DNA from: Gordonia sp. ABSL11-1
Lineage (GTDB): Bacteria > Actinomycetota > Actinomycetes > Mycobacteriales > Mycobacteriaceae
NCBI RefSeq assembly: GCF_030315685.1
Contig: NZ_JASXSI010000016.1
Location: forward strand, 83,237-147,236
Length of the DNA stretch: 64,000 bases
Direction: 5' to 3'
Every line of letters starts with the position of its first letter. The stretch's first letter is position 1. The notes beneath the pieces are model-generated. The model was not told the DNA's origin, made no database searches, and saw nothing but the letters and a program-made list of their open reading frames with translations. The position numbers were made by a program, and so were the translations under genes. Of this stretch, positions 35,269 to 45,623 are shown one piece after another.

Positions 35269-35874
35269 TCAGCTCTCGGTGGTGGATTCTGCGGAGTCGG
35301 CGGGTTCGGGGGTGTCGGTGGCCGCCGTGCTGCCACGGGTCTCCGAAGCATCAACAGAAACGGACGCATCTGCGGACCCGCCCGCGTCGTCTGGCCCGTC
35401 GACGAGCACGATGCCGTCGTCGTCGGAGTAGACGATGTCGCCCGGGTTGAAAGTCTCCCCGCCGATGGTCAGCGGGATGTCGCGGTCGCCGACGCCGGTC
35501 TTGGTGGACTTGCGCGGATTCGTACCCAGGGCCTTCACGCCGATGTCCATCCCGCCGATCGTCGCGGCGTCGCGGATCGCGCCGTTGACGATGATCCCGA
35601 CCCAGCCGTTCGAGCGGCCGAGTTCGGCGATGATGTCACCGACGAGTGCGGTGTGCACCGACTCCGCGCCGTCGATCACGAGCACCCCGCCCGGGTTGGG
35701 CTCGGACAGGATCGACTTGAGCAGTGCGTTGTCCTGGAAGCACTTGACCGTGGTCACGCGCCCGACGAACTCGCGATGGCCGCCGTACTGGGTGAACTGG
35801 GTGTCGCAGCTGCGGACGAGGTCGCCGATCTCGTCGACCAGATCTGCGGTCGGTGTGAAGGTCAACTCGGTCAT
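35269..35874 (-). CDS. rraA: RraA family protein with acidic Ser/Thr-rich tail
   Basis: 201 residues. RraA core: [61 protein letters not shown] and [13 protein letters not shown]. Usual length is about 160; about 40 extra residues ([17 protein letters not shown] to AESTTES) form a disordered tail. RraA proteins inhibit RNase E or are HMG/oxaloacetate aldolases; the conserved Arg-Asp and G-D needed for aldolase activity are present. Followed by gabD2. Confidence 0.88.
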   Translation of the reverse strand: MTELTFTPTADLVDEIGDLVRSCDTQFTQYGGHREFVGRVTTVKCFQDNALLKSILSEPNPGGVLVIDGAESVHTALVGDIIAELGRSNGWVGIIVNGAIRDAATIGGMDIGVKALGTNPRKSTKTGVGDRDIPLTIGGETFNPGDIVYSDDDGIVLVDGPDDAGGSADASVSVDASETRGSTAATDTPEPADSAESTTES

Positions 35875-35923
35875 GACGACGAGTTTATGCCGAGCGGCCA
35901 GTAAATGTTACCGGCGGGTACAG

Positions 35924-36738
35924 CTATTGTCCGCCATCGCCCGGCCCGGGTCGGATCGCGTCGATCGCCGCGGCCACCTCGTCGGGCCGGTCGAGGACCA
36001 GGAAGTGATGCCCGACGACGAGTAGCAGCGATGCGTCGAGCATCTGCGCGTACCGCGACTGCTTCCACGCCCAGTACCGCCGCCACGGCCGTATTCCGTG
36101 CACCGCGCCGACGACCACCCGCGGCACGGAAGGGATCGGTCGTCGGCGTCGAAGGGCTCGCAGATCCGCGTTGAGCGTGGGGAAGGTCGCGTGCTCGATG
36201 AGCGTCGCGCGGACCATGGTCCGGGCGCGTGTCGGCAGCACCCGCCAGGGCACCATCACCAACGAGCCGTCGATCATCACCAGACCCGCGGTCCGTTCCG
36301 GGCAGCACCGGGCGAACGCCTCGGCGTAGAGCGAGGCCATCGAGTGCGCGACGACCGTGACCGGCCCGCCGGTCCGACCGCGTCCTGTACCCCACGCATC
36401 CACTCGACCTCGCCGTCGAGTGTCGGATGATTCAGCGGCGCAATCGGTTCCGACAGTCCGTAACCGGGACGGCCATAGCGGATGATCCGCCACGACGCGC
36501 GGAGCCGATCGGTCAGCGGATCGAGGTCGAACCAGTTGCTGCCCAACGCCGCCAGCATCAGCAGGGGTGGGCCGTCGCCCTCGTCGAGAACGTGCAGCGT
36601 GATGCCGTCGACGTCGACGAGGCGCCCGGGACGTCGGTGGCTCACGATGACGGCACCGCAGACCGCGGCTGTCGGTCGATGGATCGCATCCGCCACCTGA
36701 TGCGCAGTCCACACGTCGTCCGCACGCACGATCCGCAC
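35924..36738 (-). pseudogene. Alpha/beta hydrolase broken by one-base frameshift
   Basis: N-terminal half is read from ATG 36738: GRLVDVDGITLHVLDEGDG, ALGSNWFDLDPLTDRL, RYGRPGYGLSEPI, EVEWMRGVQDAVG. The C-terminal half lies in another frame ending at 35924: GGPVTVVAHSMASLYAEAFARC (nucleophile Ser) to GHHFLVLDRPDEVAAAI (His). The frames meet at 36371-36385; one missing base restores a normal hydrolase of about 270 residues. The start is uncertain. Function would be a serine hydrolase of unknown substrate. Confidence 0.8.
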
Positions 36739-36836
36739 GCCGCGTCCGTCGCCGACGCCGCGATCACGGTGCGCGACGCGGTAGTGTCGAGCTCGCGTCG
36801 CACAGATCCGAGACGGATGTCGAAGGAGCCGCCGAG

Positions 36837-37769
36837 GTGTCCCTGCCCCGAGAGCGCGATCCCCGGCTCGGCGAGGTGCTGACCGCCGTCGGCCACATGG
36901 TGCTCGGAACCGTGCGCCCGAGGCCGCCGGATGAGAGATTGATGCAGTCGATCACCGATGCCGGGCTTCCGCCGGGCGAGCGGACCGTCACGATCAGAGC
37001 ATTGCCTCAGGTCACTCGGCGAGTACCGGCGATGGGAGTCGTCGAGGGCGCGGCTCCCGTCCGGCGACTGGGCTCGGCGCTGACGTCGTTCGTCGTCGAG
37101 CATCCCGCGGCGACCTTTCTGGTGGACCCCGGCTTCTGCCGGCAGGCACGCGACCGTGTCCTCCCGGAACTGCCGTTCCTGACGCGGACGGTGGTGACCC
37201 CACCCAGGACGACGGTCAGCACCGTCGACGGGCTCATCGCACGGCCATCGATCCGGCGGCCCGAGTTCGCGCTGCCGACCCACGCCCACTGGGACCACCT
37301 GTGCGGACTCCTCGACCTTCCCGGTGTGCCGGTCCTCCTCCGGGACACCGAGCACGCGTGGATTCTGGACGGCGTACGACCTCCCGCCGGTGGTGTCCGG
37401 CCGACGCTGACCGACGGCAGACCCGTCCGGACCTACTGCCTCGACGGCCCGCCCGTCTCCACGTTCACCGCAAGTCATGACCTCTTCGACGACGGGTCGG
37501 TCGTGCTCGTCGACCTCGCCGGACACACACCCGGGAGCGTCGGTGTCCTCGCGAGAACCGCACGTGGATGGGTACTGCTCGCCGGCGATGCCGCGTGGCA
37601 CCACGAGCAGGTCGATCGGCTCCGGCAGAAACCGGCCTTCCCGGGCGAGTTCGTCGACGACGACCGAGACGCCGCCTTCGCGACCTTGCACCGGCTTCAT
37701 CTCGCGCGGCATCACATCCGCGTCGTCCCGACCCACGACTCCTCGGTCACGATGCATCTGTGCGGCTGA
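36837..37769 (+). CDS. MBL-fold metallo-hydrolase
   Basis: 310 residues from GTG 36837 with GAAGGAG nine bases upstream. Zinc motifs THAHWDHLCGL (HxHxDH), GHTPGSVG, LLAGDAAWHH and a final PTHDSS. N-terminal VGHMVLGTVRP and SFVVEHPAATFLVDPGF precede the fold. Substrate unknown; the class includes lactonases and glyoxalase II-like enzymes. Convergent with lysX. Confidence 0.85.
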   Translation: MSLPRERDPRLGEVLTAVGHMVLGTVRPRPPDERLMQSITDAGLPPGERTVTIRALPQVTRRVPAMGVVEGAAPVRRLGSALTSFVVEHPAATFLVDPGFCRQARDRVLPELPFLTRTVVTPPRTTVSTVDGLIARPSIRRPEFALPTHAHWDHLCGLLDLPGVPVLLRDTEHAWILDGVRPPAGGVRPTLTDGRPVRTYCLDGPPVSTFTASHDLFDDGSVVLVDLAGHTPGSVGVLARTARGWVLLAGDAAWHHEQVDRLRQKPAFPGEFVDDDRDAAFATLHRLHLARHHIRVVPTHDSSVTMHLCG

Positions 37770-37790
37770 CCCGAACCGGCACGAAGGCCC

Positions 37791-40700
37791 TCACCCCTCC
37801 TGCGGCTTCGCCAGCGGGAACGCCAGGGATTCGCGGATCGACTGCCCGGTGATCAGCATGACGACACGGTCGACACCGACCCCCAGACCTCCGGTCGGCG
37901 GCATCGCGTACTCGAGTGCCTGCAGGAAATCCTCGTCGAGCTCCATCGCCTCCGGATCGCCGCCGGCCGCCAGCACCGACTGCGCGGTCAGTCGCTTGCG
38001 TTGCTCGACCGGGTCGGTGAGCTCGGTGTAGGCGGTGCCGAGCTCGACACCCCAGGCGACCAGATCCCATCGCTCGGCGACGCCGGGAATGGTGCGGTGC
38101 GCCCGGGTCAGCGGCGACGTCGACGTCGGGAAGTTGGTGTAGAAGGTCGGGAAGGTGGTCCGGTCCTCGCCGAGGTGTTCGTAGAGTTCGAGGATGACCT
38201 GTCCGGCATCCCAGTCGTGCCGGTAGGCGATGTCGAGCCGATCGCAGATCGCGCGCAACGTCTCCACCGGCGTCTCGGGCGTGACCTCCTCGCCGGCGCC
38301 TTCGGACACCACCTCGTGCACGGTCTTCACCGGCCACGGCCCGGAGATGTCGATGCGTTCGGAGTTGCCCTCGTCGTCGGTGCGGATGATGATCGGTTCA
38401 CCGTACGCGACGGTCGCGGCGTGTTGGATCATCTCCCGTGTCAGGTCGAGCATCGTGAGGTAATCGCTGTGCGCCTCATAGGCTTCCAGGCTGGTGAACT
38501 CCGGGTTGTGGCTGAAGTCGACGCCCTCGTTGCGGAAGTTGCGGCCGATCTCGAAGACCTTCTCCACCCCGCCGACACACAGCCGCTTGAGGTAGAGCTC
38601 GGGCGCGATCCGCAGATACAGGTCGAGGTCGTAGGCGTTGATGTGGGTCTGGAACGGGGTGGCGTTGGCACCCCCGTGGATCTGCTGCAGGATCGGCGTC
38701 TCGACCTCGAGGTAGCCGCGGGCGGAGAGGAAGTCGCGCAACGACTTCACCACCAGGCTGCGCGTGGCCAGCAGGTCGCGCGTCTGTGTGTTGATCGCCA
38801 GGTCGACGTAGCGTTGACGCACCCGTGCCTCCGGGTCGGTGAGCCCGCTCCACTTGTCGGGCAACGGGCGCAAGCACTTTCCGAGCATCCGCCACGTCGT
38901 TGCCAGCACGGACAACTCACCCTTGCGGCTGGTCCCCATCTCGCCGGTGATCTCGACCAGGTCGCCGAGGTCGACGTCCCCCGCGAAATCCGGGGCGGCC
39001 GCGTCCAGTCGCGACGCCTCGACGAGCACTTGGATCTCCCCCGACCAGTCGTGCATCTGCGCGAACACCACCTTGCCGAAGTCACGCAGGCGCGTGACGC
39101 GTCCGGCAACCCGCACGGTCGTGCCGGCCGGCGCCGCGGCCGCCTCGGCGATCGTGTGGGTGGGCGGATCCGCGGGTGGGTACGGGTCGATGCCGTCGGC
39201 GATCAGTCGTTCCATCTTCGCCAGGCGGACGCGGACCTGCTCGGGCCGATGGACCTCGACGGCCGTCTGATCGGCCTCCACCTCGAACTCGGCGACGAGG
39301 GCATCGACGTCGACGCCGGCCGGGATCGCGGACTGCCCCTCGGTGTAGTGGCGGGCGCGGCCGAAACGCGGCAACCGGACGAAGCCCTCGGTGACGATGG
39401 CGGCAAGGCCGACCCGCGGCATCACGGCGTTGTCCTCGAAGCACAGATACCTCGGCTGCCAGTCGGGCCGGTACTTGGCGTTGGACTTGTAGAGCGACTC
39501 CATCTGGAAGAAGCGGGAGCCGAACATCAGCACCGAGTAGGTCGCCCGCATCGCGGGGCCCGCACCGATGTCGGCGCCGTGCTCGAAGAACGCCCGGAAC
39601 GTCGCGAAGTTGAGCGACACCTCGGTGATCCCGTACTGCTCGGACTCCTTGGCCAGTTCGGTGACCATCGTCTCGACGATGCCGTTGACCGACCCGCGGT
39701 CTCGGCGCATGACGTCGAGGGACACGCCGGTGCGTCCCCATGGGACGAACGACAGCATGCCGACGACCTTTTCGTCGGCGGCGCCCTCGTTCTCGACGGC
39801 CTCGACGAGCAGGCAGTCGCCGTCGTACGGGTCACCGAGGCGTCCGAGCGCCATCGCGAATCCACGCTCCTCGTCGGTGTCGCGCCAGGCGTCGGCGCGG
39901 GCCACCATCTCGGCGATGCCCTCGTCCGACAACTCGCTGTGCCGGCGGATGCGCACGGTGATCCCGGCACGCTTGGTGCGGGTCACGGCCTGCCGGACAC
40001 CCTTCATCGCCGGCCCGTTGATGCTGTATCCGCGGGTGTGGATGATCGCCTCGTCGCCGATGTTCAGCGAGCCGAATCCGGCGGCGTCGTAGGCGGCGGC
40101 CCCGCGTGCGCTCGGTCCCATCGCCGCCGGGTGCCAGCCGTACCGCTCGCACAGGGTGAGGAACTCGGCGATCGCGTCGCCCCAGGACTCGGGGTCGCCG
40201 ATGGGGTCGCCGCCGGCGAGTGCGACGCCGACCTCGACCCGATAGGTCAGGGCCGCACGGCCGTCCGGCGAGAACACGACAGCCTTGTCGCGGCGGGTGG
40301 AGAAGTAGGCCAGTGAGTCGTCGTCATTGAAGCAGGCGATCTGCGCGCGGATCAGGCGCTCGTCGTCGGCGGTGATCAACGCCCGCAGTCGCACCGACCG
40401 GAACAGCACGATGGCGGCGGCGATCAATGCCAGCGCGCCGAACAGGCCGAGGAGTCCGTTGACGGGGGCGTAGGCATGACGGCCGTCGAAACTCGCCTCG
40501 GGATCGACCGATCCGAACGCGACGACGCGGTTGACCGCATACGGCAGCCGGTCGGAACGGGTGAGCGTGTGGGGGAACGCCCACACGAGCGCCCAACCGA
40601 GGAGGCTGCCGATCACCAGTCCGGCGATGAGAACTCCGAGTGCACGCCAGAGAGCTCCGCGGCGGACACGGGTGTAGAACTGCCGACGCGTCGCGAGGAG

Positions 40701-41210
40701 GTACGCGAGTGCCGCCACGTCGATGACGAGGCCGATCCACAGGTTGAGGCGGTCGTTGTCGGTCACCGACAGCTCGTCGGCGAGCGCCGGGATCAGATAG
40801 AGCGCGTTCCCGATCGCGTACAGAACTAGATAGATCACGGCGATCCACCACGCGATGCGCTTACGCATCGACAACGCGAAGGCGACCAGCGCAAGGACGA
40901 ACGCCCAGGCGAAGCTGGTGTCGGGCAGCGTGATGACGAAGGTGTCCACGTAGTCGCGCGGTACGTGGATGAGGTGGCGGAAGAACGGGAACAGACTCGA
41001 CAGCAGTGAGATCGTCGCGATGACGCCGACGACGGTTCCTGCGATCCGTGGGGCGTGTCGCCCGAAGCCACGAGGCGTCCGGATGCGCTCGATGAGATCT
41101 TTCGACCGTCGCTCGGCGGCCGTCTCCGGGTGGTGTGGATGGTCGACGTCGTCGTCGGCGATGTCTTCACGGGGGAGCGTGGGGCGCGGGACTTCCAACG
41201 TCATAGGCAA
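37791..41210 (-). CDS. lysX: Bifunctional lysylphosphatidylglycerol synthase / lysyl-tRNA synthetase
   Basis: 1139 residues. Residues 45-270 are an MprF-like membrane domain; 270-590 a lysyl-transferase (DUF2156) domain with [24 protein letters not shown] and [16 protein letters not shown]; 640-770 an OB-fold ([20 protein letters not shown]); then class II LysRS with motif 2 [19 protein letters not shown] and motif 3 [17 protein letters not shown]. It charges tRNA with Lys and transfers it to phosphatidylglycerol, giving cationic-peptide resistance. The fusion is characteristic of mycolata. ATG 41210 or 41204. Confidence 0.95.
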   Translation of the reverse strand: MPMTLEVPRPTLPREDIADDDVDHPHHPETAAERRSKDLIERIRTPRGFGRHAPRIAGTVVGVIATISLLSSLFPFFRHLIHVPRDYVDTFVITLPDTSFAWAFVLALVAFALSMRKRIAWWIAVIYLVLYAIGNALYLIPALADELSVTDNDRLNLWIGLVIDVAALAYLLATRRQFYTRVRRGALWRALGVLIAGLVIGSLLGWALVWAFPHTLTRSDRLPYAVNRVVAFGSVDPEASFDGRHAYAPVNGLLGLFGALALIAAAIVLFRSVRLRALITADDERLIRAQIACFNDDDSLAYFSTRRDKAVVFSPDGRAALTYRVEVGVALAGGDPIGDPESWGDAIAEFLTLCERYGWHPAAMGPSARGAAAYDAAGFGSLNIGDEAIIHTRGYSINGPAMKGVRQAVTRTKRAGITVRIRRHSELSDEGIAEMVARADAWRDTDEERGFAMALGRLGDPYDGDCLLVEAVENEGAADEKVVGMLSFVPWGRTGVSLDVMRRDRGSVNGIVETMVTELAKESEQYGITEVSLNFATFRAFFEHGADIGAGPAMRATYSVLMFGSRFFQMESLYKSNAKYRPDWQPRYLCFEDNAVMPRVGLAAIVTEGFVRLPRFGRARHYTEGQSAIPAGVDVDALVAEFEVEADQTAVEVHRPEQVRVRLAKMERLIADGIDPYPPADPPTHTIAEAAAAPAGTTVRVAGRVTRLRDFGKVVFAQMHDWSGEIQVLVEASRLDAAAPDFAGDVDLGDLVEITGEMGTSRKGELSVLATTWRMLGKCLRPLPDKWSGLTDPEARVRQRYVDLAINTQTRDLLATRSLVVKSLRDFLSARGYLEVETPILQQIHGGANATPFQTHINAYDLDLYLRIAPELYLKRLCVGGVEKVFEIGRNFRNEGVDFSHNPEFTSLEAYEAHSDYLTMLDLTREMIQHAATVAYGEPIIIRTDDEGNSERIDISGPWPVKTVHEVVSEGAGEEVTPETPVETLRAICDRLDIAYRHDWDAGQVILELYEHLGEDRTTFPTFYTNFPTSTSPLTRAHRTIPGVAERWDLVAWGVELGTAYTELTDPVEQRKRLTAQSVLAAGGDPEAMELDEDFLQALEYAMPPTGGLGVGVDRVVMLITGQSIRESLAFPLAKPQEG

Positions 41211-41254
41211 ACGTTAGCCGTCCGAACTCGCCTTGTACTGCAACGTTGGGCAAG

Positions 41255-41476
41255 ATGATGGCGATGGATGACGTACCGATTCGCGATGATTCGATCCGCC
41301 TGGGTCAATTCCTCAAGCTGGCCAACCTCATCGAGTCCGGCGCCGAGGCCAAAGGCATCATCGCCGACGGCATGGTGTCGGTCAACGGAGAGGTGGACAC
41401 CAGACGCGGTCGGCAGTTGTCACCGGGCGACGTGGTGGAGATCGGCGGGCAGTCCGCGCGGGTGGTCAGCGAGTGA
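41255..41476 (+). CDS. S4 domain RNA-binding protein (YbcJ-like)
   Basis: 73 residues, essentially one S4 domain: IRLGQFLKLANLIESGAEAKGIIADGMVSVNGEVDTRRGRQLSPGDVV. Binds structured RNA in the family model; likely ribosome related. Divergent from lysX with a 45-base gap. Start choice among 41246 TTG, 41255 and 41264 ATG is open; no clear ribosome-binding sequence. Confidence 0.85.
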   Translation: MMAMDDVPIRDDSIRLGQFLKLANLIESGAEAKGIIADGMVSVNGEVDTRRGRQLSPGDVVEIGGQSARVVSE

Positions 41477-41969
41477 ACGTCCGCTGGTACGCGACGGTCA
41501 GGACTGCAGACGGCGCAGTTCCGCCGGGGTGGCGAGGCGTTCGGCTTCGGCCGGAAACATGCGCGCGCCACGAGATCGGCCGATGCGGCCGGTGATCGAG
41601 CTCAACCGTGAGCTGCGACGGGGTGCGGAGTATGAATTAGCCAACCTCATGACCAATCACTTCCCTGGTTTACTACGACGGACTCGATCTTCGGCTTACT
41701 GTAGACGGTCGGTGACCGGTGCCCAAGTCTTTTGATCCTTGGGCCGGGTTGGTTTCCATCACACTGCATCTCTGCTGTGATCTGAGGTCTGATCGCTTCG
41801 CTGACCGGCCTGACCGCGCGCTGTTCGCATGCCATCCGATCTATCGATCTTCCCACCTGCGGCGTTACACCCCGGGTAGCGACAGACCCCCGGCGTGAAT
41901 CGGTTGAATGACAGCCGCTTCCACCCGGGTGATCGAACCCGCGCAGTAATCAGATGGTCATGGCCGCGA
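41477..41969. other. Intergenic stretch of atypical composition downstream of urtE
   Basis: 493 bases with no recognised gene and visibly lower GC than neighbours. ATCAGATGGTCAT at 41949-41961 is repeated at 41969-41981, where the second copy is the urtE stop and last codons, so the 3' end was tandemly duplicated at a 20-base period. A possible 50-codon minus-strand frame at 41498-41650 (MRLANSYSAPRRSS start, GGGAAG upstream) has no known family. The region looks like a decayed or inserted fragment. Confidence 0.5.
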
Positions 41970-42662
41970 TCAGATGGTCATCGCCTCCCGGACCGTCGCC
42001 TCCGCCTCGTGTCCGCCCGACCCGGAGGAGGTGATCCGTCCGCTCTCGAGGACGTAATAACGCTGTGCGGACTGCAACGCGAAGCCGATGTGCTGCTCGA
42101 CGAGCAGCACGCCGAGACCACCACGCCCGGTCAGTTCGGTGATGGTGTTCTCGATCTCGGCGACCACCGACGGCTGGATGCCCTCGGTGGGTTCGTCGAG
42201 GATGAGCATGCGCGGTTCGGTGATCAGTGCCCGTGCGATCGCGAGCTGTTGTCGCTGACCGCCCGAGAGCAGCCCGGCACGCCGGTCCAGGAGATCCCGA
42301 AGTGCCGGGAACAGGTCGAGCATCTCGTCGATCAGCACCGGTCCACGCTTGCGTCCGTCGGCGACGACCTGCAGGTTCTCGGCCGTGGTGAGGTGCCCGA
42401 AGCTCTGCTGACCCTGTGGGACATACGCGAGCCCGCGACGGACGCGGGCACTCGGCCGCAGCGAGGTGATGTCGGCACCGTCGAAGCGGATGGTGCCCCG
42501 CGACGTCTTCACGAGTCCGACCGCCGCCCGGAGCAGAGTCGTCTTCCCGGCGCCGTTGTGGCCCATCACGGCTGCGACGCCATCGGCAGGAACCTCCAGG
42601 TCGACTCCGTGGATCACCTCGGTGCGGCCGTACCCGGCACGGATCCCGGACAGTTCCAGCAT
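41970..42662 (-). CDS. urtE: Urea ABC transporter ATP-binding subunit UrtE
   Basis: 230 residues from ATG 42662, five bases after the urtD stop with GGGGAG seven bases before. Walker A GHNGAGKTT, LSGGQRQQLAIARAL, LILDEPTEGIQPSV and VLLVEQHIGFA. EGIQPS is typical of LivF/UrtE. Hydrolyses ATP for urea import with UrtD. Last gene of urtABCDE. Confidence 0.92.
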   Translation of the reverse strand: MLELSGIRAGYGRTEVIHGVDLEVPADGVAAVMGHNGAGKTTLLRAAVGLVKTSRGTIRFDGADITSLRPSARVRRGLAYVPQGQQSFGHLTTAENLQVVADGRKRGPVLIDEMLDLFPALRDLLDRRAGLLSGGQRQQLAIARALITEPRMLILDEPTEGIQPSVVAEIENTITELTGRGGLGVLLVEQHIGFALQSAQRYYVLESGRITSSGSGGHEAEATVREAMTI

Positions 42663-42666
42663 CTGC

Positions 42667-43521
42667 TCACTCCCCATCTCGCGCCACGTCCGTCCGGCCG
42701 GCGGCGGTCGGCTCCGTCTGCGCGATCTCCTCGATCTCCTCGCCACCCGCCGCGGTACCGAGGTAGACCTCCTGCACCTTCGGATTCGCCTGTACCTCTG
42801 CCACCGTCCCCTCGGCCAGCACCTGCCCGCGGGCCAAGACGGTGACCGACGTCGCGAACGACCGCATGAAGTCCATGTCATGCTCGACGACGACGACCGT
42901 GCGCCGAGCGCCGATCCGCCGCAAGAGGTCTCCCGTCTCCTCGCGCTCCTCGTGGCTCATGCCCGCGACGGGTTCGTCGAGCAGCAACACCGAGGCGTTC
43001 TGCACCAGGAGCATGCCGATCTCCAGCCACTGCTTCTGACCGTGTGCCAGCACCCCGGCAGGTGTGTCCCGCAGATGAGCGAGACCGATGGTCTCCATCG
43101 CCTCCTCGATGTGCTCGGGCACGGCGCTGGGCCGACGCCGCAGCATCGTCCACATCGATCGTCCGGCTCCCGCGGCGATGTCGAGGTTCTGCAGCACGCT
43201 CAGTTCCTCGAAGACGCTGGCGGTCTGGAACGTCCGGCCGACGCCGAGGCGCGCGATCTGGTGCACCTTCTTGCCGACCAGCTCCTCCCCGGACTTCTGG
43301 ATGGACCCAGTGGCGGGCACCAGTCCCGTGATCGCGTCGATGATCGTGGTCTTGCCCGCGCCGTTCGGTCCGATCAGGAAGCGCAGATCGCCCTGCAACA
43401 GGGTGAGATCCACATCGGTCACGGCCTTGAAGCCGTCGAACTCGACGGACAGTCCGCGTACCTGGAGGTAATCGCTGTCCATTCCTGCGTTCCCGCCGGC
43501 AATCGGTTCGAGGGCGGTCAT
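42667..43521 (-). CDS. urtD: Urea ABC transporter ATP-binding subunit UrtD
   Basis: 284 residues. Walker A GPNGAGKTT, signature LAHGQKQWLEIGMLL (the HGQKQWLEI form is diagnostic of UrtD), LLLDEPVAGMS and VVVVEHDMDFM. The acidic C-terminal 25 residues (GGEEIEEIAQ) are extra. Start overlaps the urtC stop by 4 bases. Confidence 0.93.
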   Translation of the reverse strand: MTALEPIAGGNAGMDSDYLQVRGLSVEFDGFKAVTDVDLTLLQGDLRFLIGPNGAGKTTIIDAITGLVPATGSIQKSGEELVGKKVHQIARLGVGRTFQTASVFEELSVLQNLDIAAGAGRSMWTMLRRRPSAVPEHIEEAMETIGLAHLRDTPAGVLAHGQKQWLEIGMLLVQNASVLLLDEPVAGMSHEEREETGDLLRRIGARRTVVVVEHDMDFMRSFATSVTVLARGQVLAEGTVAEVQANPKVQEVYLGTAAGGEEIEEIAQTEPTAAGRTDVARDGE

Positions 43522-44636
43522 GACCGGACTCCTGTCGAGGTCGGCGCGAGGACGACGTCGGTCGTCTGGCCGGCGTCGGGGTCATCCGGCGCCCGGCCCC
43601 TCCGCCACCGGAGCAGCGCACCGAGACCGGCGAGCCCGGCCGGGAAGAAGCCGACGACGACGATGAACAGGATGCCCTGCGCATACACCCATCCCGACGG
43701 GAAGTTCTCCGACAGGCTCGTCTGCGCCCAGGCCACCGCGACCGCGCCGAGGACCGGGCCGAGCAGAGTGGTCCGGCCGCCGATGGCGACACCGATCAGG
43801 AACGCGATCGACGGCACGATACCGACGTCCGCCGGCGAGATGATCCCGACAATGGGGACGAACAGTGCACCGGCGATACTCGCGAACAGCGCCGCCACCG
43901 CATACGCCACGAGTTTGACGTTTGCCGGGTCGTACCCGAGGAATCGCACGCGCTCCTCCTGATCACGGACGGCGACCAGGAGTTCACCGTACCGGCTGTA
44001 CATCAGCTGACGGGTGATGGCGACGACGACGAGCAGCGTGCCGGCCGCGATGAAGAAGAGCAGGCGTCGATTGACCGGATCGTTCAGTGCGAGGCCGAAG
44101 AAGCTGCGGAAGCGGTTCAGTCCGTTGCTGCCGCCGATGCTCTGCTGGCCCACGAGCAGGATGGCGAACGCCGCGGCGAGCGCCTGCGACAGGATGGCGA
44201 AGTACGCACCCTTGACCTTCCGCTTGAAGACACCCAGGCCGAGCAGGACCGCGACGGCGACCGGGATCAGCACGATCCCCAGCAACGCCACGATCGGCGA
44301 GGCGAACGGCTGCCAATAGGCCGGCAGCTCACCGATCCCGGCGATCTGCATGAAGTCCGGTACTTCGTCGCCGCGCAGTTCGGCGTCGGCGATCTTGAGG
44401 TGCATCGCCATGATGTACGCGCCGAGCCCGAAGAACACCCCCTGCCCGAGGGTCAGCATCCCGCCCCGCCCCCACGCCAGGCCGATGCCGACGGCCACGA
44501 TGCCGAAGCACAGGAACTTGCCGAGCAGATTGAGTCGGAAATCGGACAACACCGCGGGCGCCACCGCGAACAACAACACGGCCGCGATGACGAACCCTGC
44601 GTATGTTCTCCACGTGGTAGTCAGATGATTCCTCAC
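43518..44636 (-). CDS. urtC: Urea ABC transporter permease UrtC
   Basis: 372 residues, about ten helices. LivM-type permease with GKFLCFGIVAVGIGLAWGRGGMLTLGQGVFFGLGAYIMAMHLK near the N-terminus and AVRDQEERVRFLGYDPANVKL in the coupling loop, both typical of UrtC. Start overlaps urtB stop by 4 bases. Confidence 0.92.
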   Translation of the reverse strand: MRNHLTTTWRTYAGFVIAAVLLFAVAPAVLSDFRLNLLGKFLCFGIVAVGIGLAWGRGGMLTLGQGVFFGLGAYIMAMHLKIADAELRGDEVPDFMQIAGIGELPAYWQPFASPIVALLGIVLIPVAVAVLLGLGVFKRKVKGAYFAILSQALAAAFAILLVGQQSIGGSNGLNRFRSFFGLALNDPVNRRLLFFIAAGTLLVVVAITRQLMYSRYGELLVAVRDQEERVRFLGYDPANVKLVAYAVAALFASIAGALFVPIVGIISPADVGIVPSIAFLIGVAIGGRTTLLGPVLGAVAVAWAQTSLSENFPSGWVYAQGILFIVVVGFFPAGLAGLGALLRWRRGRAPDDPDAGQTTDVVLAPTSTGVRS

Positions 44637-45520
44637 ACGAGGCTCCTCGACCGGACCGTGAACAGTCCCTGCGGTCGGATCTGCAGGAAGATCACGATGA
44701 GCACGAACACGATGACCTTGGCGACCGATGCCGTGGTGCTGTACTCGATGAACGAGTTCAGCAGGCCGAGCGCTACGGCGGCGATCACCGCGCCCTTGAT
44801 CTGCCCGAGCCCGCCGATCACGACGACGAGGAAGGCATCGATCAGATACGTCATGCCCGTGTTCGGGCTCGTCGACCCGATCAGCGTCAGCGCCACCCCG
44901 GCCACCCCGGCCAGGCCCGACCCGATGAAGAAGGTCGTGACATCTGTTCGGCGACTGGATATCCCGCTCGTCTCGGCCAGATCACGGTGCTGGACGACCG
45001 CGCGGATCCGGCGGCCCATCGACGTGTACTTCATCGTCACCGCGATCGCGACGACACAGGCCACCGCCAGCAGCATGATGAAGATGCGTGTCTTCGGCAC
45101 CACGGCACCGAGGATGTCGACGCCGCCGTCGAGCCAGCCGGGGGCGACGACCCGGACGGCGGGTGCACCGAAGATGTCGCGGGCCGCCTGCTGCAGGATC
45201 AGGCCGACACCGAACGTCACCAGAAGGGTGTCGAGCGGGCGGTCGTACATCCGCCGGATCAGCGTGACCTCGAGGATCACACCCATCAGGCCACCGACGA
45301 GGAAACCGATGATCAGCGAGACGATCAGGGAGATACCAGCATTCGATACGAGGTACTCCTGCACGGTGTAGGCGGTGTACGAGCCGGCCATGATGAACGA
45401 GCCGTGCGCCATGTTGATGACGCCCATCTGGCCGAAGGTCAGCGACAGCCCGAGCGCGGCGAGGAGCAGGATCGATCCCAGACTGAGTCCGGTGAACGTC
45501 TGCCCGATCAGGGTTTCCAC
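44633..45520 (-). CDS. urtB: Urea ABC transporter permease UrtB
   Basis: 295 residues, LivH-type permease: LAALGLSLTFGQMGVINMAHGSFIMAGSYTAY, and RAVVQHRDLAETSGISSRRTD in the coupling loop. Forms the urea channel with UrtC. Separated from urtA by 103 bases that hold a strong hairpin. Confidence 0.92.
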   Translation of the reverse strand: METLIGQTFTGLSLGSILLLAALGLSLTFGQMGVINMAHGSFIMAGSYTAYTVQEYLVSNAGISLIVSLIIGFLVGGLMGVILEVTLIRRMYDRPLDTLLVTFGVGLILQQAARDIFGAPAVRVVAPGWLDGGVDILGAVVPKTRIFIMLLAVACVVAIAVTMKYTSMGRRIRAVVQHRDLAETSGISSRRTDVTTFFIGSGLAGVAGVALTLIGSTSPNTGMTYLIDAFLVVVIGGLGQIKGAVIAAVALGLLNSFIEYSTTASVAKVIVFVLIVIFLQIRPQGLFTVRSRSLV

Positions 45521-45564
45521 GTCAGATCTCGATTCTTGTCACGCGAGGAAGGACGGTGCGGCGT

Positions 45565-45598
45565 CCGGTCCGCCCTCCGGCGTCGGAGGGCGGACCGG
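45565..45598 (-). terminator. Hairpin between urtA and urtB
   Basis: A perfect 15-bp stem, CCGGTCCGCCCTCCG (45565-45579) and its complement (45584-45598), with loop GCGT. It lies inside the operon, so it likely acts as a partial terminator or mRNA stabiliser that raises UrtA above the membrane subunits. No T run follows on the minus strand. Confidence 0.8.
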
Positions 45599-45623
45599 GC
45601 TGTCGCAGGCGGTTGTGCCGGTG

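Noticed and set aside
38001..40316. 771-codon plus-strand frame opposite lysX
   Set aside because: Antisense to conserved LysX motifs, with repetitive Asp/Gly/Val/Arg composition typical of shadow frames.
41925..41945. TTCGATC-like T-arm resembling a tRNA end
   Set aside because: The stem does not pair with a 7-base loop and no acceptor stem or anticodon arm is visible.
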